Below, piece after piece: positions 1 to 6,979 of a stretch of 64,000 nucleotides of DNA; the first letter of the stretch is position 1, and every line of letters starts with the position of its first letter. The DNA comes from Frateuria soli. GTDB taxonomy: Bacteria > Pseudomonadota > Gammaproteobacteria > Xanthomonadales > Rhodanobacteraceae. The stretch spans positions 2,418,001 to 2,482,000 of the forward strand of contig NZ_CP088252.1 in the NCBI RefSeq assembly GCF_021117385.1. Reading direction: 5' to 3'. The translations under genes were made by a program, and so were the position numbers. Below the pieces are notes generated by a model, which did no database searches, was not told where the DNA came from, and worked only from the letters and a program-made list of their open reading frames with translations.

Positions 1-55
1 CGGGCAGGTTGTCGCGCACGGCGTCGGGCAGGTCACGGGTCGACTTGTAGGGCAT
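1..55 (-). CDS. chaB: ChaB family protein (5' end only, runs off the window)
   Basis: Only the first 18 codons are inside the window. They read MPYKSTRDLPDAVRDNLP, which matches the characteristic N-terminus of ChaB, a small protein (about 76 residues in Escherichia coli) named as a putative regulator of the ChaA cation antiporter. A GGAG sequence lies about 10 bases before the ATG. The rest of the gene is to the left of the window, so length and neighbours cannot be judged. Identification rests on the N-terminal motif alone. Confidence 0.8.
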   Translation of the reverse strand, partial: MPYKSTRDLPDAVRDNLP

Positions 56-111
56 GGCCGGTCTCCTCGAGTGGATCGCCACACCGTCCACCCGGCCGGA
101 TCAAGCGGGCG

Positions 112-738
112 TCAAGCTCTGCTTTGCCCGGACACATGCCGGTCGCCGGGCACGAACCATCGCCACGGCGCGTCGACCGCGCGCGTAATGCCGACCCGCG
201 GCGATGCGCCCGGTTCCAGCGGCGGCGCCACGCCGTCGTCCACGATGGTGAAGCCGCCGGTGCCCTCGACCAGGTCGATGCCGTCCTGCGTCCCGTCGAT
301 ACCCAGGGCCCGGCACAGCCGCGCCGGCCCGCGGCACAGATCGCGGTCGCGCCGGCAGCCGGGACGCGCCGCGCGCATCGCCGCCAGCCCGGTCAGCGGC
401 GCCAGCGCGCGCAGCAGGACGGCGACGCCTTCGCCCTCCTCGCCGCACACCGGGTTGCAGCACCAGTGCATCCCGTAGGTGAAGTAGACATAGAGCAGCC
501 CGGGCTGACCGAACATGGTCGCGTTGCGCGCGGTGCGCCCGCGCCAGGAATGCGCCGCCGGATCGGCCGCACCGCAGTAAGCCTCCGTTTCGACGATCCG
601 CCCGCTGCGCCCGTCGGCGTTGAACAGGACCTTGTTGAGCAGTTCGGGGGCCACCACGCGCGGGTCGCGCGCGAAGAACCCCCTCGGCAGCACCGTGGCC
701 GGGCGACCGAGCAGCGAGGCGATGAAGTCGGGAGTCAT
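112..738 (-). CDS. DNA-3-methyladenine glycosylase (AAG/MPG family)
   Basis: The 208-residue product belongs to the Pur_DNA_glyco (AAG/MPG) family of monofunctional base-excision glycosylases, which remove alkylated purines such as 3-methyladenine. Visible family signatures are the early LARDP-like segment (GFFARDPRVVAPELLNKVL), the catalytic-loop sequence RIVETEAYCGAADPAAHSWRG containing the general-base Glu, the RNATMFG stretch, and YVYFTYGMHWCCN. The length is typical of bacterial members. An in-frame GTG two codons upstream (744) is an alternative start; the ATG was preferred. It appears to be a single-gene unit between chaB and the DUF5916 gene. Confidence 0.9.
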   Translation of the reverse strand: MTPDFIASLLGRPATVLPRGFFARDPRVVAPELLNKVLFNADGRSGRIVETEAYCGAADPAAHSWRGRTARNATMFGQPGLLYVYFTYGMHWCCNPVCGEEGEGVAVLLRALAPLTGLAAMRAARPGCRRDRDLCRGPARLCRALGIDGTQDGIDLVEGTGGFTIVDDGVAPPLEPGASPRVGITRAVDAPWRWFVPGDRHVSGQSRA

Positions 739-852
739 GCGCACAGCATGCCGCGCGATGCGTCAACGGCTCCACTCGCCAGGGACGGGCCGCCCGCCAC
801 GTGGTTCCTGCCGGGCGAGCGGGCGGGCGGCTTCCCGCCCGCTCGCCCGGTG

Positions 853-3075
853 CTACAGCTCGAAGCGATACGCCAGCTTGACCAGGAGCTGTTCGCTGTC
901 GCGCAAGTCGAAGCTGCGGCCGAACTGGCTGCCCGCCTCGCTGTAGCGCGAATCGAGGGCGTAGCCGCCGCGCCCGTACACCACGTACAGATCCGACAGC
1001 GGCGCCAGCTCGTAGCGATAGCGGATCTGGAAGCCCAGGTTGCGCACGCTGAAGTCGTTGACCGGGTCGTCCACCGGCACCGCGCGCATGTCGCCATTGA
1101 CGCGGTAGGCCTGCAGCAGCCGCGCGTCCAGGCCCAGCGCCTGCAGCTTCACGCGCAGCTCCTGGCGGCTGCCGATGTTCCAGTTGATGCCGGCGTCGAG
1201 CAGGACCTGGTGGCTGTCGAAGCTGCCGATCAGGTTGTCGTGCTGCCAGACCAGCCAGTCCGGGTCGAATTCATAGGTCAGGCCGGTGAACAGGCTGAAG
1301 GCGTCGTTGATGAAATAGGTCGGCTGGAACGCTGCCGCATAACCCACGCGCCGCAGGCCCACCCGGTCGCTGCCCCTGAGCGTCACTTCCGTTTCCCAGG
1401 CCCAGTTGCCCCTGCGCGGGCTGTGCCGTTCCCAGTCCAGCATCGCGTTGCCGGGCGTGCGCAAAGCGCCGTGGCCGCGGGTAAGCAGGTCATCGTGCGC
1501 CGGCGCGTCGAGGTTGAGCTGCCAGTCTTCCTCGCCACCGTCGCGCAGCTGGCTTTCGCGGATCACGCGGAACTGCCGCTGCAGCGAAAGACCATGGTCG
1601 TTGTCGATGCCGATGATGCGCCAGTGCCACAGATGCGAGGCGTAGCGCGACCCGGCAGGCAGGTCGGCAAAGCGCCGGCGCACCTCCCAGTGGACGTAGT
1701 TGAGGCTGTTGCGCGGCAGGTAGCCGAAGTCGTTGAGATCGAGCTTGTCGTCGAAATGCATGCCCAGCCACTGCTGGGTCCACCGGTCGTTCATCTCGTA
1801 CTCGACGACCGCGGTGGCACCGGTGCCACGCACGGTGCGCCCGTGCTGGTCGATCGCGCTGCCGACGACGTTGCTGGTCACGGTCAGCTTGTCGTTGGGC
1901 TGCCAGCGGTGATCGATGCCGAGCACGTCGGCATCGCGGTCGAGCCAGGGGCGTTCCACGCGCGTGGCCAGCATGCCCAGGCTCTGGCTGCCGAAGTCGT
2001 GGACCAGGCGCACGGCCGAGAACGTACGCCCGGCGTCGCCGCTTTCCTCCGCCGCCAGGACGCCGTAACGGGTGGCACCCACGCTGCCGTTGAGCTTCAC
2101 CGCGCCCATCACGTCGCCCGCGCCGTTGCCGTCGTCGGCCGGACCACCTACGCGACGGGTATAGATCAGCTGGCTGTTGTCGATCAGCATGCTGAAATCG
2201 AAGATGCCCTGGTTCTCGGTGAAGAAAGGCCGCTTGTCGGTGAAGAAGGTCTCCTCCGCGCCGAAGTTCACCACCAGATCGTCGCTCTCGACCTGGCCGA
2301 AGTCGGGGTTGATCGTCGCGGTCAGCTGGGTCTGGCCGTTGGGCTTCCAGAAGATGTCGGCGCCGCCCTTGAAGCTGTTGTCGCCGTGCACCTGGTCGCG
2401 CATGCCCACGACGTAGGGCGTGATCGCGAACAGCGATTGCGTGTAGGCCGGCAGCGTCACCGGCCTGAAGTCGGAGACGAAGCGGGGCTTGTTGAAGCTC
2501 GCCACCGGCCAGGCATCACGCTCGCCGGTCGAGCCGATCACCCGGTCCAGGTACAGACCGATGGTCCGTTCGCCGTCAGTCGCCTTGCGCATCGGCGCGA
2601 TGTACCACGGGATCAGCATCTCCACCGACCAGCCCTGCGCGTCCTCGCTGGCGGCGTGCTTCCAGTTGCCGTCCCAGTCGGTGTTGAACTGGGACTCGTT
2701 GGTCAGCACCGCGTCGTTGATGTCGTCGGTGAGCGTGACCATGAAGTTGTAGCCGGTGCGTCCGTCACCATCGAAGTCGACCATCAGGTTGACCCGGTCG
2801 ACCTGCGCCTGCTCGTCGCGGCGGATGCGCTGGTGCGTGCGCGGCACGTCCGGCGGCTGGATGCAGCGGAAGGCGATCGCCAGCCCCTCCGGGGTGGACA
2901 TCACCCACGCCTCGGTCGGCAGACTGCCCGGCTCGCCGTTCAGCGGCTGGACCTTGCGGAAATCCGTGATGCGTTTCGCGCCCTGCCACTCGGCCGGGTC
3001 GATGTGGCCGTCCACGTCGACCGCCATGGCCGGCGCGGCGAGCAGCAGCGCCAGCGGCACGGCAAGCGCGCGCAT
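853..3075 (-). CDS. DUF5916 family exported beta-barrel-like protein with N-terminal carbohydrate-binding-like domain
   Basis: The start at MRALAVPLALLLAAPAMA gives a classical Sec signal peptide and a 740-residue product; an upstream in-frame ATG at 3123 would add 16 residues. Directly after the signal comes a CBM9-like beta-sandwich (DGHIDPAEWQGAKRITDF, then VNLMVDFDGDGRTGYNF). The remainder is the long DUF5916 region with alternating hydrophobic beta strands. The protein ends ...KLAYRFEL, with aromatic residues near the end as in outer-membrane barrels. The substrate is unknown. Members occur widely in Bacteroidota and Xanthomonadales, often annotated only by the domain number. The CBM9-like plus DUF5916 architecture is clear; outer-membrane location is inferred. 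Confidence 0.8.
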   Translation of the reverse strand: MRALAVPLALLLAAPAMAVDVDGHIDPAEWQGAKRITDFRKVQPLNGEPGSLPTEAWVMSTPEGLAIAFRCIQPPDVPRTHQRIRRDEQAQVDRVNLMVDFDGDGRTGYNFMVTLTDDINDAVLTNESQFNTDWDGNWKHAASEDAQGWSVEMLIPWYIAPMRKATDGERTIGLYLDRVIGSTGERDAWPVASFNKPRFVSDFRPVTLPAYTQSLFAITPYVVGMRDQVHGDNSFKGGADIFWKPNGQTQLTATINPDFGQVESDDLVVNFGAEETFFTDKRPFFTENQGIFDFSMLIDNSQLIYTRRVGGPADDGNGAGDVMGAVKLNGSVGATRYGVLAAEESGDAGRTFSAVRLVHDFGSQSLGMLATRVERPWLDRDADVLGIDHRWQPNDKLTVTSNVVGSAIDQHGRTVRGTGATAVVEYEMNDRWTQQWLGMHFDDKLDLNDFGYLPRNSLNYVHWEVRRRFADLPAGSRYASHLWHWRIIGIDNDHGLSLQRQFRVIRESQLRDGGEEDWQLNLDAPAHDDLLTRGHGALRTPGNAMLDWERHSPRRGNWAWETEVTLRGSDRVGLRRVGYAAAFQPTYFINDAFSLFTGLTYEFDPDWLVWQHDNLIGSFDSHQVLLDAGINWNIGSRQELRVKLQALGLDARLLQAYRVNGDMRAVPVDDPVNDFSVRNLGFQIRYRYELAPLSDLYVVYGRGGYALDSRYSEAGSQFGRSFDLRDSEQLLVKLAYRFEL

Positions 3076-3225
3076 GGCACGCGGGGCACGGAGTTGGAAC
3101 GAGCGTCGGTCGTAGAGGCGCATCGGCACGAGGGAGCGGGGGAAGTAGCGCAAGGATAGGCAAGCTTCCCCGACGCGCCGACTGGCGAAAGTCACGCCGG
3201 CGGCGGTGTCCGCGGACACGCGTCC

Positions 3226-4482
3226 TCAGCGCGGTTCGGCGATCTGCGCCTGCAACTCGACGTCGCGCGGCGGCGGCGTCCGCGGCGCGCGGGTGATGCG
3301 GCGATACCAGCCCCACGACAGCACGCCGATCACCGTCAACCCACTCGCCCCCAGCGCGAGCCGCAGCAGGCTGGCCGAGAACATCGGCGAGAGCACGCCA
3401 GCCACGGCGCCGTTGAGCAGCAGGCTGGCGAAGGCCTGCACCGAGGAGATGCCGCCGCGCCTGTGCGGAAAGCGATCCAGCAACAACAGGGTCAGCGTCG
3501 GGAACGCCAGTTGCACGCCCACGCCATGCAGCACCAGCGGCAGCATCGACCAGGGCAGCCGCGGCTGCGGAAACACCAGGGCGAGGACCACGTGCAGCAC
3601 GCAGGCCAGCGACATCACCGCGTAACCCAGGTTCACGGTGAAACCGACCCCGCGGCGTCCGGCCAGCCGCCCGGACAGCCAGGCCCCGCCGACCAGCCCC
3701 GCCACCACCGGGATGAACAGCCAGGGAAAGCCCTGCGCGGACAGGCCCAGCAACTCGCGGACGATCCGCGGCGCCGAGGCGATGAAAAGGAACAGGCCGG
3801 CGAAGTTCACCGAGCACGAGATGAGCAGCGGCCAGAACGGCCGGTCGCGCCCGAACGCGACGTAGCCGGCGAGCAGCGGCTTCAGCGCAAACCGGCTGCG
3901 CGCCGCCGGCGGATGGGTTTCGTCCAGGTGCCAAAGCAGCAGGGCCGCCAGCACCAGCGTGAAACCGGTCAGCACCCAGAAGATGCCGTGCCAGCCACCG
4001 AGACCGAGCAGTTGCGCGCCCACCATGGGCGCGATCACCGGTGCCACGCCGAAGATCATCATCACCTGCGACATCAGCCGCTGCGCCGCCTCGCCCTCGA
4101 GGCTGTCGCGGATCACCGCACGCCCCACCACCAGGCCCGCGCCGGCGCAGGCGCCCTGGATGCCGCGGCATGCCAGCAACATGCCGAAGGAAGTCGACAG
4201 CGCGGCGCCGGCCGAGGCCGCTGCATAACCGAGCATGCCCGCGACGATGACCGGCTTGCGCCCGGCCGCATCGGAGATCGCGCCGTGGAACAGGCTCATC
4301 ACCGCATAGGTCAACAGGTAGACGCTGATCAGCTGCTGCAGCGCGACCTCGTCCACCGCGAAGCGCGCGCCGATCAGGGGAAAGGCCGGGAACACCGCGT
4401 CGATCGAGAACGGACCGATCATCGACAGCGCGGCCAGCAGCCACGGCAGGCTGCGCCGGACGGGGGAAGGAGTGGTGGTCAT
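3226..4482 (-). CDS. Bcr/CflA-type MFS multidrug transporter
   Basis: The 418-residue protein has about twelve hydrophobic helices. The first helix region (SMIGPFSIDAVFPAFPLIGA) resembles the start of Bcr/CflA proton-antiport exporters, and the cytoplasmic loop FHGAISDAAGRKPVIVAG is the MFS motif A (GxxxDxxGRxx). The later segment GVAPVIAPMVGAQLLGLGGW corresponds to antiporter motif C of drug exporters. The ATG at 4482 was chosen because translation from it begins with a short polar tail directly followed by helix 1. The gene is divergent from the fluoride-responsive crcB gene; the substrate cannot be told from sequence. Confidence 0.85.
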   Translation of the reverse strand: MTTTPSPVRRSLPWLLAALSMIGPFSIDAVFPAFPLIGARFAVDEVALQQLISVYLLTYAVMSLFHGAISDAAGRKPVIVAGMLGYAAASAGAALSTSFGMLLACRGIQGACAGAGLVVGRAVIRDSLEGEAAQRLMSQVMMIFGVAPVIAPMVGAQLLGLGGWHGIFWVLTGFTLVLAALLLWHLDETHPPAARSRFALKPLLAGYVAFGRDRPFWPLLISCSVNFAGLFLFIASAPRIVRELLGLSAQGFPWLFIPVVAGLVGGAWLSGRLAGRRGVGFTVNLGYAVMSLACVLHVVLALVFPQPRLPWSMLPLVLHGVGVQLAFPTLTLLLLDRFPHRRGGISSVQAFASLLLNGAVAGVLSPMFSASLLRLALGASGLTVIGVLSWGWYRRITRAPRTPPPRDVELQAQIAEPR

Positions 4483-4579
4483 CGGGTCGGGCCGGGAAGC
4501 GGTGGCGAGTATGCCACGGGCCTTTCCCCGCCCCGGTGGCCAGTGGCCGGGCATGCGCCCATCCGCTAGCATCGCGCGG

Positions 4580-4646
4580 ATGGGAGATGGCATGCCTCCC
4601 GTTCCCGCGGAACGAACCGCCCCGATCGAGGGGTTGATGATGCCTG
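4580..4646 (+). ncRNA. Fluoride riboswitch aptamer (crcB motif)
   Basis: The leader of crcB carries the signature parts of the crcB RNA motif. A GGGAG/CUCCC stem (4582-4586 with 4596-4600) encloses AUGGCAUGC. Then come a small GUUCC/GGAAC hairpin, the GAACCGCC joining segment, a CCCC/GGGG stem around GAUCGA, and the conserved UGAUGAUGCCU tail at 4635-4645. GGCAU at 4589-4593 is complementary to AUGCC at 4639-4643, as expected for the long-range pairing of this aptamer. Known members bind fluoride and control CrcB exporters, which is exactly the gene downstream. Confidence 0.9.
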
Positions 4647-4727
4647 CACACCGGACGCTCCGGGTGCGGGTGCGTGCCCGCGGCGCGGAGGGTCCGGCGA
4701 CTTCGACCTTTCACTGGAGGCGCTTTC

Positions 4728-5117
4728 GTGAGCTACACCGGATTCCTTGCCATCGGCTTCGGCGGCGCACTCGGCTGCTGGCTGCGCTGGCTGCTCGGCA
4801 GCCTGCTCAACCAGCTTTTTCCCACGCTGCCGCCCGGCACGCTGGTCGCCAACCTCCTCGGCGGCCTGCTGATGGGTGGGGCGATGGGCGCGTGGGACCA
4901 CTTCCAGACCCTGCCGCCGGAACTGCGCCTGTTCGTGTTCACCGGCTTCCTCGGTGGCCTGACGACGTTCTCCACCTTTTCGGCCGAGTCCTCCACGTTG
5001 CTGCTGCGCCAGCAGTACCTGTGGTTTGCCGGCCACCTGCTGGGGCACCTGGCCGGCTCGATCGGACTGACGCTGCTCGGCATCGCGCTCGCGCGCGGCC
5101 TGTTGCGCACCCTCTAG
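4728..5117 (+). CDS. crcB: Fluoride efflux channel CrcB/Fluc
   Basis: The 129-residue, four-helix inner-membrane protein is a full-length CrcB/Fluc, a dual-topology dimeric channel that lets fluoride leave the cytoplasm. Characteristic pieces are GFGGALGCWLRWLLG near the N-terminus, GTLVANLLGGLLMG, and the pore motif GFLGGLTTFSTFSAES containing the conserved Thr/Ser/Phe residues. GTG at 4728 is the start because GGAGG at 4716-4720 sits seven bases before it. It is preceded by a fluoride riboswitch and followed nine bases later by a DUF190 gene, so the two likely share one fluoride-inducible transcript. Confidence 0.95.
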   Translation: MSYTGFLAIGFGGALGCWLRWLLGSLLNQLFPTLPPGTLVANLLGGLLMGGAMGAWDHFQTLPPELRLFVFTGFLGGLTTFSTFSAESSTLLLRQQYLWFAGHLLGHLAGSIGLTLLGIALARGLLRTL

Positions 5118-5126
5118 GAGAACACC

Positions 5127-5462
5127 GTGAGCGACACGACAACCGAAGGCGTGCAGCTGAGCTTCTACGTCCACCTGCGCGCGCGCCACGACGGCAGACT
5201 GCTGTCCGAATGGCTGCTGGAGCAGGCAAGGCGGCAGGGCGTCGGCGGCGGCTCGGTGTTCCGCGCCACCGCAGGCTTCGGCCGCCACGGCGTGCTGCAC
5301 GAAGAGGGATTCTTCGAACTGGCCGACGACTTGCCGGTGAAGGTGGAGTTCCTGCTCCCGCCGGGGCAGGCCGACGCCCTGCTCGCCTGCGTGCGGGAGG
5401 CAGGCGTCCACGTGGTGTATGCAACCTCGACCATACGCTTGGGCGTTCTGGGCGCGCAGTGA
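5127..5462 (+). CDS. DUF190 domain-containing protein
   Basis: This 111-residue cytosolic protein matches the DUF190 family, often found beside crcB. The family has a PII-like ferredoxin fold; here the GGGSVFRATAGFGRHGVLH segment and the alternating LPVKVEFLLPP and VHVVYATSTIRLGV strands fit. The start is GTG, preceded by GGAG seven bases upstream. It follows crcB by nine bases and probably acts with it under the same riboswitch. The molecular role is not established; a regulatory or ligand-sensing role is inferred from the PII-like fold and the gene neighbourhood. Confidence 0.88.
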   Translation: MSDTTTEGVQLSFYVHLRARHDGRLLSEWLLEQARRQGVGGGSVFRATAGFGRHGVLHEEGFFELADDLPVKVEFLLPPGQADALLACVREAGVHVVYATSTIRLGVLGAQ

Positions 5463-5491
5463 GGCGTGCCGCCATCTGAAGGATCGTCGCC

Positions 5492-6616
5492 ATGCCCTTC
5501 CGCCAGCAGTCCCTCAAGCAACGTGCCATCGACCTGCTCGCGCTGGCCGGGGTGCGAGCCGCCGACAAGCCACCCTGCGACCTTTGCGTGCATGACGATC
5601 GCCTGTACGCCCGCGTGTTCGCGCACGGCTCGCTGGGCCTCGGCGAGGCCTACATGGACGGCTGGTGGGACAGCGACGACCTGCCCGGCCTTTTCACCCG
5701 CCTGCTGCGCGCGCAGATCGACGAGGAACTGAAGACCCTCGACACGCTGATCGCCCACCTGAAGGCGCGCTTCGTCAACCTGCAGCGGGGCGAGCACGCC
5801 TTCGAGATCGGCAAGGCGCACTACGACCTGGGCAACGACCTGTTCCAGGCCATGCTCGGCGAGCGCCTGGTGTACTCGTGTGGCTACTGGGCGGAAGCGA
5901 CCAGCCTGGACGATGCCCAGGTCGCCAAGCTCGACCTGATCTGCCGCAAGCTGCGGCTGAAGCCGGGCCAGCGCGTGCTCGACATCGGCTGCGGCTGGGG
6001 CGAGGCGCTCAAGTACGCGGCGGAGAAGTACGGCATCGAGGGCGTGGGCATCACCGTCTCGCAGGAGCAGGCCGCCTACGCACAGGCCCTGTGCGCCGGC
6101 TTGCCGGTGGAGATCCGCCTGCAGGACTACCACGAGCTGGACGAGCCGTTCGACGCGATCATGTCGATCGGCATGTTCGAGCACGTGGGCGCCCTCAACT
6201 ATCGCAGCTATTTCGAGGTGGCACGGCGCTGCCTGCGCGAGGACGGCCTGTTCCTCCTGCACTGCATCGGCAGCAACGGCGCACCCTCGCGACCGGACCC
6301 GTGGATCGAGAAATACATCTTCCCCAACTCGATGATCCCGGCCATGAGCCAGACCGCCACGGCACTGGAGGGTCTGTTCGTTGTAGAGGACTGGCACAAC
6401 TTCGGCGCCGACTACGACAGGACGCTGACCGCCTGGCGCGCCAATTTCGACGCCGCCTGGCCGGCCCTGTCGCACCACTATGACGACCGCTTCCGCCGCA
6501 TGTGGCACTACTACCTCGCCGTCTCCGCCGCGGTCTTCCGCAGCCGGCGCGACCAGCTGTGGCAGCTCACGCTGAGCCCCCGCGGCGTGCCGGGCGGCTA
6601 CCGCGTGCCGCGCTAG
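5492..6616 (+). CDS. cfa: Cyclopropane-fatty-acyl-phospholipid synthase
   Basis: At 374 residues it matches the usual Cfa length (382 in Escherichia coli). It has the N-terminal lipid-binding region (GLGEAYMDGWWDSDDL), the motif HYDLGNDLFQAML, the S-adenosylmethionine site VLDIGCGWGEALKYAAE, and the active-site stretches SIGMFEHVGALNYRSYFE and LLHCIGSN. The enzyme transfers a methylene group from S-adenosylmethionine to unsaturated acyl chains of membrane phospholipids, usually on entry into stationary phase or under stress. It starts 29 bases after the DUF190 gene; whether it is co-transcribed with crcB is not clear. Confidence 0.95.
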   Translation: MPFRQQSLKQRAIDLLALAGVRAADKPPCDLCVHDDRLYARVFAHGSLGLGEAYMDGWWDSDDLPGLFTRLLRAQIDEELKTLDTLIAHLKARFVNLQRGEHAFEIGKAHYDLGNDLFQAMLGERLVYSCGYWAEATSLDDAQVAKLDLICRKLRLKPGQRVLDIGCGWGEALKYAAEKYGIEGVGITVSQEQAAYAQALCAGLPVEIRLQDYHELDEPFDAIMSIGMFEHVGALNYRSYFEVARRCLREDGLFLLHCIGSNGAPSRPDPWIEKYIFPNSMIPAMSQTATALEGLFVVEDWHNFGADYDRTLTAWRANFDAAWPALSHHYDDRFRRMWHYYLAVSAAVFRSRRDQLWQLTLSPRGVPGGYRVPR

Positions 6617-6633
6617 GCGCCTCCGCGGGTGAT

Positions 6634-6917
6634 CATGGGCTCGCGCGGCGATCACGGCTACGACGATCGGCTGCGCGCGATGAACCACGTCGAAGACGGC
6701 ATCCTCACGGCGTTCGGCTACATCGTTGACGGACGTGCATGCCGTGGCCGCGGAATGCGACGAGTTCGGCAACGAGTGCCTGGCCCGCTCGCTGGCCGAC
6801 GCGGAGGCGCACGTCGACCGGCTCACCGACCGTTTGCTGCATGACGAACGCGAACGCGCCGACTATGCGCGTCGCCTGACCGTCCGGGCGCACGTCGCGG
6901 TTTGTGCGCGGCGCTGA
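6634..6917 (+). pseudogene. Possible frameshifted relic of a small gene
   Basis: The 363-base gap between cfa and the next regulator has no intact gene I can defend. Two overlapping frames look protein-like. Frame one starts at ATG 6634 and gives about 30 sensible residues (DRLRAMNHVEDGILTAFGYI). Near 6726 the sensible reading switches to another frame with a helical, Glu/Arg-rich stretch (CLARSLADAEAHVDRLTDRL) ending at 6917. A single frameshift would join them into a protein of about 95 residues. I do not recognise a family. It could equally be non-coding sequence with chance open frames. Confidence 0.25.
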
Positions 6918-6979
6918 ACCCCCTTCGCGAATGTGGTACACCTCCCGGAGGGGAACCGCATGGAAAGAGACGCGGCACG

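Noticed and set aside
124-3159. A 1011-codon plus-strand frame opposite the glycosylase and DUF5916 genes
   Set aside because: It spans two genes and the gap between them and has low-complexity composition; the minus-strand genes carry signal peptide and domains.
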